Positions 45,484-57,013 are shown, counted from the first letter of the stretch. The stretch: 64,000 nucleotides of DNA from Delphinus delphis (GCF_949987515.2 NC_082695.1:69296265-69360264), one strand, 5' to 3'. A program made the numbers and translations. Notes: generated by a model not told the origin, from the letters alone.

Positions 45484-45662
45484 CCCCTCAACACCAACCC
45501 AAGTTCACTTAAACAGTTCTATTATCACATTATCTATTCTACTTTACTGCACATAGAAGGTAATATTGTGTTATCAACACTCTTAAATCCTTAACATCAA
45601 TAACAGTACCTGGCATATATTAGTCATTCAACACATGTATGCCAAATTAATAAATTCTGGAT
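45484..45662 (+). repeat. L2 LINE, 3' end piece
   Basis: The L2 continues after the LTR with CTTTACTGCACATAGAAGGT, CAGTACCTGGCATATATTAG and TCATTCAACACATGTATGCC, which is the sense-orientation L2 tail. Confidence 0.72.
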
Positions 45663-46514
45663 CTCAAAGCCCAAGCTAGATGTTTTCTAAGTAAAGCTCA
45701 GGCCAGCTGGGACCATAGACAGTGGCAATGTTCGAGGCACCAGAGATGCTCTACCAAGGACATTCAGCCAGGAGCAAGGACACCCAAAAATAACAGCTGA
45801 AAATTTTCAGCTGAGGAACAGAAACCCAGAAATAATAGTCAAGAATTTTCCAGGCAAAAATTCAAATGAGAAAGCAGGTAGGAACAGAAATTAAAATACA
45901 TGCAAAAGATGGACGCCACAGGACTGCACCAACCTGGGACAATGCCCTGGACCAACATGCAAGGCACAGACCAAGTATGGGACAGAGCTAGGAACCGTGT
46001 GTAGCCGAGAACCAGGAAACTGATAGAAGGAGATGGTCCAAGGGGTCAGAGGCAGCCAAGTGGTCAGGGAGTCTAAATGCAGTGACTTAAAACAATCAGC
46101 ATTTATATGGCTCTCAAGTGAGCTGGTTAGTGATTCAGACTTGTCCCAGCTGGACTAACACCCTTGCCTGGCAGTCAGCTGCAGTTCAGCTATTCCAGGA
46201 AGGCCTCTGCTGGGATGACTGGGGTAACTCAGGGCTTCCTCGTGTATCATCCTCCAGCAGTGCTCGTGGGGGCGAGGGCGGAGGGTGGGCAGAGAATCAA
46301 GACAGCCAATGAAAACACATTACGGGCTTTTTCAAGCTTCTGCACACATACCACTTGCCAAAGCCAGTTGCATAACTAAGCTCGGATGGAAGGTAGCGGA
46401 TTTGGACTCCAGCTCTGTGGTGAGGGGAACTGCAGAGTCACACGGCAGAGGGCACAGATAAAAGCAGGATGAAGAACTGAGGCCACAAGGGCCATTGATG
46501 ACTGTAACAGAAGG
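45663..46514. other. Unassigned DNA
   Basis: No family was recognised. Short frames only. Confidence 0.4.
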
Positions 46515-46705
46515 TCTGAGCATTTGCGGTGTGCAGGGCACTATTCTAAGCACCGCACATCGTCGCTCTAGTAATTCTCAGGGCTAATATATGAGGTAGC
46601 AACTACCAGCCCATTTTATAGATGAGGAAACTAAGGCTTAGAGAGGGTAAATATAGAGCAGTTAATGGCAGAGCCTAATTTAAACACTGGCATATCTGAC
46701 TCCAG
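46515..46705 (-). repeat. MIR SINE, antisense
   Basis: GGCACTATTCTAAGCACCGC, ATTTTATAGATGAGGAAACT, AAGGCTTAGAGAGGGTAAAT and GGCATATCTGACTCCAGTGC are the reversed MIR tail, core and head. A T-run follows at about 46710. Confidence 0.88.
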
Positions 46706-46727
46706 TGCTTTTTTTTTTTTTTTTTTC

Positions 46728-48060
46728 CAATTTGGACTTCAGAGAAAATTACTTAAAAGAAAGGTAAAAGGCTGATTTAAAATAAAGTTCGAAAAACAAT
46801 GAAATTTTGTATAAATTCCAATCATAAGCTCTATATTTATAAAAAGATGTTTCACAGCTATTCTTTAATAATATTTGTTCAATAGACCAAACCACTAAAC
46901 ATTACTGTTGACTGTAAATGCATCATCCTATTTGCAAAACCCTTAATGAGAATTCGTGAAAACAACGGTAAACCTAACATAAATACCAATTCTTTTTTTT
47001 TTTCTTTTTTGCTCTGGAAGCTGGGAACCACTTTGAGTTTTACATTCTTGGCAAATGATTGAAAAGAGCCTGAGAAAAGGAGCTGATATGGTTTTACACG
47101 TACAAATTCAAGAAGATACTACAATTTATCTTTTTAAGCGAGATTAGAGCTTCTCAAGGAGCCAGAACACCACTGCATCGAATTTAGAAAACCTTAAGTG
47201 GGACCGTCACAAGCCATGCCGTTCGCCAACACAGTCCATTACGTTTTGTGCATTACGGCAGCACATTTATTACCCACAGTCATAAATCACTGAGAAGTAC
47301 AGGAAAATCTGGCCTCTGACACAGTCACAGCAGCAAGATTCGGTAAAAGCTTCGATCAAGACAATCCCCGCATGGCTAAGAAATCGTAACTCACCTCGCA
47401 CAACAGTATCCTTCGATTTCCTTTCCATCCCTCTGTTCCTTAGAGCTCGTAACTGGGATTGTATGGCTTGGGTTTGTGCTACTCCCCTCTAGTTTACTAA
47501 CAAAAGGATAGGGGAGCTGGAAGAAGAAAACCCTAAGAGTCGTGAATTACGTGGTCTAGTAAGGAGTGCCAGAGCCAGGAAGGAGCCAGAAGGACTTTCA
47601 AGAAAGGGATTCTGCCCTTGGTTCCGTGGTTGGACATCTACTTAGGCAACAGGCTGGTTGATACACCCTGCGTTTCAGATGGTGAGTCTACTGCAGGGCA
47701 ATCAGCATTCCCAAGGTTTAGCGGGACGAAGACAGTGAGTGTCCCATGGGCAACGTGGATACATCAGATGGTAATTGGCTTGAGCACTCTTATCATAATT
47801 CACCCAAGAGGGTTGCTCACCAGCAAAGAGACCCCATCCAAAAAGTCTGTAGAATAGACCACCAGCCTTGGGAGGTGGGTGTGCTGACAGCATGGATAGC
47901 AAAGGACAATCCAGAGCCCAGCCTCGCAAGATCTCCCTAAATCCCCCAAGAACTCGCATGTTTGCCCCCAAGGGAGCCAGTACTCGGACATCTGCTGCAG
48001 AGAGCGCATTGAGCACCCACACCCAACACAGCACTGCAACCCACTGCCCACTTAAGTTTA
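46728..48060. other. Unassigned DNA, partly CpG-bearing
   Basis: There is a T-run near 46994-47010. Around 47.15-47.42 kb scattered CpGs persist (CATTACGTTTTGTGCATTAC, ACCTCGCACAAC). Frames around 47.6-48.05 kb overlap on both strands without domain evidence. It contains two GTGAGT motifs (47681, 47736). Confidence 0.35.
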
Positions 48061-48076
48061 AAAAATAAACATCCTA

Positions 48077-48268
48077 GGGCTTCCCTGGTGGCGCAGTCGT
48101 TGGGGGTCCGCCTGCCGAGGCTGGGGACACGGGTTCGAGCCCTGGTCCGGGAGGATCCCAAGTGCCGCGGAGCGGCTGGGCCCGTGAGCCATGGCCGCTG
48201 AGCCTGCGCGTCCGGAGCCTGTGCTCCGCAACGGGAGAGGCCACAACAGTGAGAGGCCGGCGTACCGC
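48077..48268 (+). mobile_element. CHR-SINE, short cetacean form
   Basis: Complete body with a few private changes (GCGCAGTCGTTGGGGGTCCG; GAGGCTGGGGACACGG). Short tail CAAAAACAAAAAAA. Flanks share ATCCTA directly before and after, with A-rich text in front, so a short or eroded target-site duplication is likely. Confidence 0.94.
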
Positions 48269-48287
48269 AAAAACAAAAAAATCCTAT

Positions 48288-50770
48288 TTCCTCCTCCCAT
48301 CTCCAACCCCCAAGGAGCTAGAGACACAGTAGAGCAAGGAGGACTAGAGCAGGTAACAGTCAACTGTGCCCTCTCCCCCCTTTTCAAGTCCTTCAGGATC
48401 AAGCCTGGTCCATGCTAGGAGGAGGCGGGGAGACAGACAGTTAAAATGTATTAATATTGTTTTAGATTGGCCTAGACGGGACTGGAGTCGTTAATAACTG
48501 AAAGTGACTGGAAAGCTATGGGATACACCTATTACGTCATAGAGGGATAGAAAAGGGCGATTCAGCTGAGCATGGATGAAGGCAACGATTGGAGAAAAAT
48601 AAAACAATTTCATCCCTGTTCCCTCCCTAAATCAGACTTTGTAATGAACTGGTTACTTGTATCTGGGTCTCAATGTTCACCTCTAAACATTGGAACTTTC
48701 CAGTTCTAGCATTCTCTAAGAGCCGAGCTCTTCATGACTGGACTTTTCATGTGACAACAGGATAGTCTAACGCTGTAGACAAGGTGGGAAGTAGCCATGC
48801 TTCATCTTCCATTTCTGGTTCTGCTATAGTAAACAAAACCACCAAAATTCATATTTGAAACCATCAGAAATGAGTAATGAACATTCACCAGTGTTTTCTT
48901 CATCATCGCAGACCTCCCTCCCTTGCAGTGTGAGGCATTAATTCAGCTGTCAAAACATGATGAACTTTGGTCCTGCTTCAGAATAAAAGTAAGTTTCTCA
49001 GTTTCTCTTTCTCTCTCTTCAACCCAATATATGCAGTCAGGCTTCTGACAGTGACACTTTATAATATTGTATTTAAGTAGCTGATAATGCTTCCTGGGTT
49101 GAGTTTTTCTTTTGAGGGTGTTTTCAGTTTTCAAGAGAGGCTATAAAGGGCCATTGGTCTCCTACTAATTATTAACAAATCACCTATGATTTCACTTGTG
49201 ACTATTTCTGTCTTTATTAAATAGCAACAGCAGAAACTCTGTTCTGAGTTCTAAAGAAGCCCTTTCCCTGGTGAGCGTGTAACAGCTTTTCTGTAAGAGT
49301 TTAGCTAATTTAACAATGAATCAAGTTTATGTTCATGGTTGTGATGAAAAGGAAATCCCAAATGAAATTATTTTATAAAGGAAACCATCTCTAGTTTATT
49401 TTCTTGCCTATAAGCTCTACTTCCCATTCATTAGGCTGCCACAAACAATTAAGTCCAGCTGATTTTTTAAAGATTTGTTATTGGCTGAGCCAGGGAATAC
49501 CAGCACTTCCACTGCAGAGGGGGCTGTTCTGGAAGCAGGGGTCCCCACCCCAGGCTCTGGGGTGGATAAAACAGAGCCCACTGGGAGGATAAGCCTGAGT
49601 TGTCTCTGCTTTCCCAAAGCTAAAGCCTAAGAGCTGACAAGGAGTTCACGGTAGCTTGGAAGACAGAGATCTTCTTAGCAGGCCAACCTTTGAACCAAAA
49701 AGAATTGAAAGGACTAATGAGATTAATGTGAACTTAATGAGACAGGAGTAAGTGACTTAATAGACCAGCCTCACATCCGGGGAGGTGTTAGAGCATCATG
49801 GGGGCTGTGTCATGGAGGAACTCATAGAGCCTGGGGATGGATGGACCATTGTTTTTACTCAGGTGCAGGCAGGCTGTATACTGTGTAGTGTGAAACAATC
49901 CTGTTTGTAAAATGATCTAAGTTTTACTTCTTTAAAATTCCAATCTAAATTATACTTGTTATATAAGTGGACTTTGGTTTACTTCCTACCATTTAAGCAA
50001 GTGATAACAGATAGACTCAATACATTTTTATTGAATGAATAGCTCACCCAGCCCTGGACCCTGGGCCAAAAACCTTTTTGCAAGAGTAACTGGGGAAAAA
50101 AAGATCTGTGTCCTACGTACTGGAGCTGCTGAGAGCTGGACTCACATATGCTTACTTACTCCCAGCATTCTCTGGGAAGAATTCTCTTAACCACCAAAGG
50201 TCAACTCAATCAAGAAATCCATATCGCTCAGGGAGTATCAAGCATTTTCCAAACATATAGCAATGGTAGGTAAAATACAAAAAAATTTTAAATGACATAA
50301 GCATGGTACTATGTCTATTACGGAAGAAGAATTCAGGTATAGTAGAGGATTAAGAAAGTACTCCAACCTATATATGACTTGCCTTTTACTCCTATAAACG
50401 CAAGGGATATCTTTTCATCCAAGGATACCTGATGATGTCAGTTCAATGTTGTCCTCTGACTGTCTCTTTCTGAGTCTCCCTGGGTCACTCTCAACAGTCA
50501 CAAGGAAAGTACTGGCACATGATTTAGACCATGTATCTAAATCAATACCATAGGCGATTACCATAGGTGAGACTAAGGTGATTGGAGTCAGGTAGACAGA
50601 TAGCAGGGGAAAGAAAGGATACTGAGAACACAGAGAGAACCAAGGGGCTATCGTCCCGTTAAAAGTAAATGGTAAATGAACAAGGCAATATCCGAGATCC
50701 TAAAATTCAAGGCAGCTATCTGTTCAATGTACCAGATTACTGCTTCCAGAACTGTGCTTCTCGACCAGCA
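48288..50770. other. Unassigned DNA, mostly repeat-free
   Basis: I recognise no transposon across about 2.5 kb, unusual for this window. AT-rich homeobox-type motifs (CCTACTAATTATTAACAAAT, CTAATTTAACAATGAATCAA) at 49.16-49.34 kb could reflect a conserved non-coding element. No exon is supported. Confidence 0.35.
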
Positions 50771-50790
50771 GTCACCACTTGGGGGCACCC
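50771..50790 (+). promoter_or_regulatory. Weaker candidate CTCF site
   Basis: CACCACTTGGGGGCACC aligns to the CTCF core CCASYAGRKGGCRSY with one core mismatch (T for A in the AG step). It is repeat-free. Its orientation is opposite to the 16.0 kb site. Confidence 0.35.
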
Positions 50791-51154
50791 TTTTGCTTTG
50801 AAACAGGGAAAGCCCCGACAAGTGGCCTTGCACAGTTTTTAGGGAACGTGATTCTTACCTATCTGGCCTGCCCCAAAGACGATGAACCAGTTGGTCTCAT
50901 AGCTTCTCTCACTTTCCAACCTAGAACGCATCCATACCATGACCATCCATCTCTACCGAAACATGTGCTCTCTAAGCGCTGTTTAAAACCAATTTTTCAA
51001 AGCTTTTCATTGATTTTTCAAAATGAACCACAAAGAATAAGCAGTAAACCCATCATTCATCACTGGTGAAGCAGATAGGGAGCGTCGCATCTAATTTGGG
51101 TGAAAGCCACACTTTAGTGGTGTCTGGCTTGAGTGCCCACAAAATGGACTTGCG
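50791..51154. other. Unassigned DNA
   Basis: A 96-codon plus-strand frame covers 50779-51069 without recognisable features. Confidence 0.35.
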
Positions 51155-51295
51155 TTTTATTGCTGGAGGGGACACCCTCATTTCACGGGTGAGAAACCCG
51201 TGCTCCACGAGCGTAACGAGGCTCAGACAATGAGTGTGTTGCAGACGCAGAGCTGGAACTTCGCTGCATCACCACTCACTCAGTCCCTGCCTCCC
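51155..51295 (-). repeat. Probable MIR fragment, antisense
   Basis: CCTCATTTCACGGGTGAGAA, then ACGAGGCTCAGACAATGAGT and GCAGAGCTGGAACTTCGCTG, fit a reversed MIR core. Confidence 0.5.
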
Positions 51296-52284
51296 TTTCA
51301 GGCTGGCTCCACCTGCTCTCAGGTTAGGGTTATCGCTTGTTACTCGAGAAGTTCGTCTGTCTTTTAAGCAAGTCCACCCTGCCCTGCAGTATATGCTGGC
51401 AGCTACATTATAGGGTCATCCTCTCCCTCTGCAGCCCATCATCATGTTTCCTTAAGTCTATAGACCGGAGCCTGTAAGGTAAGAGATGAAGGGTCATCCT
51501 TGATCTCAGCCCTCACTCCTCACCTGGCCTCACCAGATTTTTCACAACGTTGTGATTTAACAATACCTTCACGGATTATTCTTTCATTACATCTTGTTTT
51601 GACTCTTGGATTCAATGAATAAAACTTTCCTAACTAGGTTTTGATTCCACATGACAGTAGGTTTCCAAGGGTTGCCTCAAATTAACAGTCTTCCCAGACG
51701 GACCCTGTTTGGGGCTCATTTACCTGACCTTCCTGGCATGGTATTTTTTGTTGGCACCCTGCCCGGATCATCTGTACTGGCTGATATGCCCACCCTCGCT
51801 GCTGGGAGTTTTAGAAGCAAATGGCTCGCAGTTGTCCCCTTCCCTGGATAATTAACCACAAGTAAGAGCTTCCTTACCCAGGACGGGTGGGGCAGGGGTA
51901 GGAAGCCAAAGCCAGAAACTGATTCAGTGAGCACACAGGCCAGGCCATTAGCTCAGGGAGGGACAATTGTCGTGTGTGACTTGATTTTTTGTTTTCTTGA
52001 CCCTCTCTCCCCTCTGTGGACCACGCCAAGACTAGACTTTCCCTGAGACCACATCTTCACTGGGGGCCCCTCCTCTTCCTATCTTGCCCTTCTCCCTCTC
52101 TTACAGGTTCTTCTCTGAAGGGTTCTCCCTCATTAAATCCCTCTTATCCAAATCCACGTCTTGGATTCTGCATCTCAGGAGCTCAAACTAAGACCCCCGA
52201 CCTTGCAGGCCGGCTGCTGGCAGGGTCTACACCCCATGCAGTGAACCTTGGAGGGATTCAGATTCCAAATCCATTCTGGGATTT
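51296..52284. other. Unassigned DNA
   Basis: No repeat was recognised. Frames of 60-93 codons on both strands lack domains. Confidence 0.35.
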
Positions 52285-52395
52285 CCTAGCTACCTAAAAT
52301 TGGCCAAACTATTTAACTTTTGTAAGTGTCAATGTCCTTATCTCTAAAAGGGGATACTAGCAAAGAACTGTTGTGAGAATTAAAAGTTATAATGT
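52285..52395 (+). repeat. MIR fragment
   Basis: CCAAACTATTTAACTTTTGT, CAATGTCCTTATCTCTAAAA and CTGTTGTGAGAATTAAAAGT follow the MIR core. Confidence 0.7.
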
Positions 52396-52425
52396 TGCTA
52401 AAAGTCACCACTTTAAACATGCCTA

Positions 52426-52643
52426 GGGCTTCCCTGGTGGCGCAGTGGTTGAGAGTCCGCCTGCCGATGCGGGGGACACAGGTTCATGCCCCGGTCCGGG
52501 AAGATCCCACATGCCACGGAGCGGCTGGGCCCGTGAGCCATGGCCGCTGAGCCTGTGCGTCCGGAGCCTGTGCTCCGCAACGGGAGAGGCCACAGCAGTG
52601 AGAGGCCCACGTACCGCAAAAAAAAAAAACAAACAAAAAAACA
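52426..52643 (+). mobile_element. CHR-SINE, short cetacean form
   Basis: Complete body and an A/AAAC tail. The target-site duplication TAAACATGCCTA is perfect (52414-52425 and 52644-52655), followed by GG on both sides. Box B reads GGTTCATGCCCC. Confidence 0.96.
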
Positions 52644-52694
52644 TAAACATGCCTAGGCTAGTGCTGAACATACTTTTAATATGTTAATGTTAGT

Positions 52695-52920
52695 AATAAG
52701 AGTAGTTAATGTTTATTGGGCATTTATAATTCTATGTTCCAAACTCTGTATTAAGCATATTACATTCATTAGTTTATTTGCTCTTCACATCAACCCTCTG
52801 AGGTAGTTCTGCTGTCACCCCAGCTGCACAGATGGAAACACTGAGACTGTAATTGACCAATGCCTCATACTTTGTGGCAGAACTCAGATTTGAATCCAAG
52901 TACTAGCCTGGCTCCAACAG
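52695..52920 (-). repeat. MIR SINE, antisense
   Basis: AATGTTTATTGGGCATTTAT, CATTAGTTTATTTGCTCTTC, CAACCCTCTGAGGTAGTTCT, CAGATGGAAACACTGAGACT and TTTGAATCCAAGTACTAGCC give tail, core and head of a reversed MIR, almost complete. Confidence 0.9.
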
Positions 52921-54291
52921 CTGGCACTGCACATCACCATGGGTAGCATCACATCTGCTTTCCTGCAGCCACATCTTCCCTGCCACTTCCATTCTAAGCC
53001 CTTCAACTCCTGCTTCCCTTATGACACCCATTCATCCATAGCATTTCACAATTAAACGCCCGCATACGCTTGGTCTCCATCCCCCAACAAAACTTAACAC
53101 TCCTATGCCATGTTCTGCCACAGCTGATTCTGAGGCTCACACAGTTATTACATGACTGAAGACTGAAGACATGTATGTACAGCAAGCTCAGCTAACCTTT
53201 GTGCTTTAAACTTGCCCTTCAATGACATCACCCCGAGAAGTACATCATGTCATAATTGCAGGCATCTTGGTGGGTCAGTGGGAAAAAATATTTGTGAGCA
53301 GGAAGTTTATTCCAAGGATCTCATAAATCCTCCCACATGGGTGATTGCCACTTTCTCTCTGTAAAACATTCACAGCCAAACCCGTGTCTCAGAGGATGAC
53401 ACACCTGATCGCTAGGGGATCCGTTTTCCATTAGCCCACCTAGACAGCTCCTATTCAGTCACCACTACCATCACACACATTATGTTGTTGTTTTTTTTTT
53501 AAGACAGGAAACATGCTTCTATTTCTAAAAAGCACCAGGGTCAGCTGAAAAGGGGAAAGGGGGAGAGAGAAAGATGGAAAATAAAGATTAGATAAGATCC
53601 TCTCTTTTCTAATGTGTCACATTTTATTTTATTTATTTTATTTATTTAGTTCACTTGCACAATTAGCTAAATTATGCTTAAGCAGCAAAGCTTCCTTCTT
53701 TTGTATTTTCCTTGCAGACTTTTGCATTAGGTAGAGGAAAGAAAGTTTCAGAAAAAGTTCCTCTGAACAAATGAGCCTTTAGATGAAACTTTTCATTAGG
53801 CACAAAGCTCGCTGAATCTAATCGGAGAGATTCAGACGAGAGTCACACTTGACCTCAGCCCTCCTCCACTGGGGTGGAGAGTAGAAGTCCAGCCTGGCCT
53901 TCAATTTCAGAATGTCAGTGAGAGCAGAAGTGTCCAGAAAACATGCTTACATGGATTATGCATAATGAAATGGGGCTTTAAATCTGTTTCTTTTTTCTTT
54001 TTTGTCCCCATAGGGAACCCAGCAACTTTCCTTAATAATCAGAAAATATGCTTAGCAATTCAAAAAAGCATTATAGGATCACATTTCAGATATAATGGCT
54101 AAAAACCACAGTAAATAAGCCAGAAAACAAGGGTTGCAAAGTGAAACAAAAGAAATCAGATAATAAAAGTTAATCTCCTTAGATCATTAACTGGAAAAAA
54201 AAAAACAAACCCTGAGAAAAACAAAAAAGCAGACTTACAAAACAGCATATACAGTATCATCTCATCTGGGTTAAAAATTGCATATATGTAT
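52921..54291. other. Unassigned DNA, part possibly conserved non-coding
   Basis: No transposon apart from a (TTTA)n at 53623-53648. The stretch 53650-53850 is repeat-free and holds clusters of TAATT/ATTAG-type and CAAAG-type motifs (ACAATTAGCTAAATTATGCT, TTTGCATTAG), typical of developmental enhancers. This is inference from composition only. Confidence 0.3.
53623..53648. repeat. (TTTA)n simple repeat
   Basis: Alternating TTTTA and TTTA units. Confidence 0.9.
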
Positions 54292-54408
54292 ATATGCATT
54301 TTTTAAGATGTGGGAAAATATATGATACATATGTATGTGTGTATATATAGGTATCGGTATAGATATAGATAGATATGCATTTTTTAAGATGTGGGAAAAT
54401 ATATGATA
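54292..54408. repeat. Local 81-bp duplication around a TA-rich microsatellite
   Basis: A 36-bp text containing GCATTTTTTAAGATGTGGGA occurs at 54292-54327 and again, identical, at 54373-54408. The spacer consists of TATG/TAGA repeats. This is a tandem duplication with an 81-bp period, probably by slippage. Confidence 0.9.
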
Positions 54409-54449
54409 AAATATTACCAGTGATTATCTCTGAGGTGTAGAAATATAAT

Positions 54450-55071
54450 TGTTACGGGTTGAATCACTGTGTCCCCCAAAAGGATGTTGGAGTCCTAACC
54501 CCCAGGACCTCAGAATGTGACCTTATTTGGAAATAGGGTCTATCCACATGTAATTAGTTAAGAGAAAGTTATACTGGAGGAGGGTGTGTCCTTAATCCAA
54601 TATACTGCTGTTCTTTTAAGAAGGGGAGAGAGAGAGGGACTTCCCCGGCAGTCCAGTGGTCAAGACTCTGAGCTTCTACTGCAGGGGGCGTGGGTTCCAC
54701 CCCTGGCCAGGGAACTAAGATCCCTCATGCCACGAGGCTGGGCCAAAAGAAAAAAGAAAAAGAGGAGAGAGGCACAGAGGAAAGAAGCAGAGGGAGAATG
54801 CCAAGCGGTGACAGAGGCAGAGATTAGAGGGATGCAGCCACAAGTCAGGCGAAGCCAAGGATTAACAAGCAACTACCGGAAACCAGGAAGAGGCCAGGAA
54901 GGATTCTCCTCTACAGGTTTCCTTTTGAAATCCTTGTCAAAGGGACATCCTGCCAACACCTTGCTTTTGGACTTCTAGCCTCCAGAACTGTGAGGAAATT
55001 AATTTCTGTTGTTCTAACAAAGCCACCCCATCGATGGTACTTCGTTACAGCAGCCCTAAGACACTAACACA
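54450..55071 (+). mobile_element. MLT1-type MaLR solo LTR, sense, interrupted by a SINE
   Basis: It starts TGTTACGGGTTGAATCACTG. It continues with CCCAGGACCTCAGAATGTGA, CCTTATTTGGAAATAGGGTC and, after the SINE, TCTAGCCTCCAGAACTGTGA. It ends TAAGACACTAACACA. This is the classic MLT1 layout in plus orientation. The true right end may be the first ACA at 55063. No viral gene is attached. Confidence 0.9.
54636..54762 (+). mobile_element. CHR-1-like SINE inside the MLT1 LTR
   Basis: GGGACTTCCCCGGCAGTCCA, CTGCAGGGGGCGTGGGTTCC and GGGAACTAAGATCCCTCATG match the short CHR-1 type SINE shared by cetaceans, hippos and ruminants. It is more diverged than the other CHR copies here. GAGAGAGG-like text on both sides is consistent with a target-site duplication within the LTR's purine-rich region. 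Confidence 0.85.
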
Positions 55072-55164
55072 GCAGTACTTTCCAAACTTCGGCTTATCTG
55101 TTTTTTTACTTTCAACAAAGCATACATATTCATTTTGTAAGTTTTAAAAGATCATTTTAATAAA

Positions 55165-55218
55165 AGAAGGACGGAAGGGAAAGGAAAGAAAGAAGGAAGG
55201 GAGAAAGGAAGGAAAGAC
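55165..55218. repeat. Purine-rich (GGAA)n-like tract
   Basis: Runs of GGAA, GAAA and GGGA over about 50 bases. (GGAA)n can bind ETS factors when long. This tract is irregular. Confidence 0.8.
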
Positions 55219-55539
55219 GGTGAGACTGATTTTTTCATTGTTAACCACCTCGGATGAGGCCATGGGGTGTATTTAAATAAAAGAATAATAAAAGCCACGG
55301 CTGACCACAGCAGCACTGAGATACCAGCAACACAGTTCATAGGGCTTTTCTCTGCATCCCTTGGTCACTCCATTGATTGGTTTGTAATTGTGTCTTGCCC
55401 TCTGTTAAATTCTCCCAACTACAGGCTATGTGTCCCCTGATGTGCCCCTGGTAATGTGCCCCTCCTCTCCCATCCGTCAAGCCCTACCCATTCTCAGTCC
55501 CATTGCCCCAGGGCCCTGCTCTCTGTATGCTATCCTTTT
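55219..55539. other. Unassigned DNA
   Basis: Nothing was recognised with confidence. The last 100 bases could be diverged L2. Confidence 0.35.
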
Positions 55540-55690
55540 ATTTATTCATTCATCAGTCACTGATTGAGCACTACTGTGGGCTGGGCAATGGGCTGGAAAT
55601 GTAAAAATAAATAAGAGCAGTCCTTGCCTACACAGAGTTCAAAGTCTAGTGGAGCAGAAAGACAAGAAATGGAAAGTTCATTAGCGTGTA
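55540..55690 (-). repeat. L2 LINE 3' end, antisense
   Basis: TTCATTCATCAGTCACTGAT, TGAGCACTACTGTGGGCTGG, GCAGTCCTTGCCTACACAGA and GTTCAAAGTCTAGTGGAGCA match the reversed L2 tail. Confidence 0.8.
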
Positions 55691-56013
55691 GGCAGTGCCT
55701 CAATCTGGAGAGCCTTGCAGGGGTCCGGGAGCCTGTGCTGTGAGAGCCGGCAGTAAAGCCCCTTCACCCAGACTTGGGAGGGAGTGGGGAACTAGGGAAG
55801 GAGGCAAATTTTGAAGCACATATAAGAACCAGTCCAACAAAAAGAGGAGAGGGACTTTGCAAGCAAAGGAGGAAGCAAGATTGCGCTAATTCAGAAATTT
55901 GAGAGCCTCAGAGTCAATCTGGAAAAACGTTGGGATGCAAGTGGGGATTGGGGAGCAATGCTGCTGGGGTAGAAACTGGCAGCCCATTGCCATGAAGAGT
56001 CAGAGATGCAAGG
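55691..56013. other. Unassigned DNA
   Basis: Nothing was recognised. Confidence 0.4.
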
Positions 56014-56022
56014 TGAGAGCTC

Positions 56023-56139
56023 TGAAAAGAGTGGATATATGTATATGCATAACTGATTCACTTTGCTGTACACCTGAAACTAACACAACATTGTAAATCA
56101 ACTATACTCCAATAAAACTCAAAGGAAAAAAAAAAAAGA
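56023..56139 (+). mobile_element. Very short 5'-truncated L1 with target-site duplication
   Basis: About 100 bases of L1 3' UTR (GTGGATATATGTATATGCAT, CTGATTCACTTTGCTGTACA, AACTATACTCCAATAAAACT) and an A-tail. TGAGAGCTC flanks it on both sides (56014-56022 and 56140-56148), confirming a complete retrotransposition event and not a deletion remnant. Confidence 0.9.
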
Positions 56140-56387
56140 TGAGAGCTCCAAACTTGATTCTTCAGGCTTGGAGAAAACATTGCAGAATGTTAGCAGGACA
56201 GGGTGATATGATCAGAGTCATATTTTAGAAAGATTACCCTAGGAATAGTGTGTGGGGTTGTTTGGAAAGGGCAAGAATGCAGGCAGGTAGAATCATTGGG
56301 AGGCCAAGGTGAGGACCCTGTATGAAAACACTAGGGAGACCGGAAGAGAGGATGGGCTGGAAAGGGTACAGGCAGCAGAGCGGATGA

Positions 56388-56570
56388 GAACAGTAAATTC
56401 TAGAGCCCATCCCGGGCATGAATCCTAGTGCTGCCGTATACATGCTGTGTAAAATTGGGAAGTTATTTAACCTGTTTTTTGTGCCTCCGTTTTCTCACCT
56501 ATAAAATGAGAACAATCATAAGATTTACCTCATTGGGTTGTGGTGAATATTAAATGTGTCAATGTAACAG
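56388..56570 (+). repeat. MIR SINE
   Basis: GGGCATGAATCCTAGTGCTG, CCGTTTTCTCACCTATAAAA, TTACCTCATTGGGTTGTGGT and GAATATTAAATGTGTCAATG follow MIR. Confidence 0.85.
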
Positions 56571-56797
56571 AATAGTGAGAGGGTGTAGGAAGAAGGAGTA
56601 GACATGTCAGAAGAGATTGAGTGAGTCTGACATCTTTGCCCTCTGAGGTGTTGCCCTGACATTTAGCAAAACCAATAGGAAATCTCTTATGGATGATGGG
56701 GGTTTTCACAAATTCTTTTCGTAGATGGAACTCTCTTGGAGCCCCTCAAAAGACACCATGTGGGCAGCCATATTTCTAGTAAACATCAGCCCATCTC

Positions 56798-56945
56798 TAC
56801 TAGCTAATACTGACTGAGTGCTTACTATGCACCAGGGACTATTCCAAACCATGTACTGTCTTATGAACCCTCGCAATAATAGCAGGAGGCAGGTCTAATC
56901 ATCAGCCCCATTTCACAGATGTGGAAACTGAGGCACTGAGATCGA
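56798..56945 (-). repeat. MIR fragment, antisense
   Basis: CTGAGTGCTTACTATGCACC, AGGGACTATTCCAAACCATG and CATTTCACAGATGTGGAAAC followed by TGAGGCACTGAG are reversed MIR tail and core. Confidence 0.85.
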
Positions 56946-57013
56946 ATCTGTTGTGGCTTTCTTTTTAAACCATAATGGTAGCTCTCTAGATACATCAGAA
57001 AACCAAACTGTGG

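Noticed and set aside
54692..54704. CTCF-like text CTGCAGGGGGCGTGG
   Set aside because: It is part of the CHR-1-like SINE head and common to the family. The match lacks the CCAS part of the motif.
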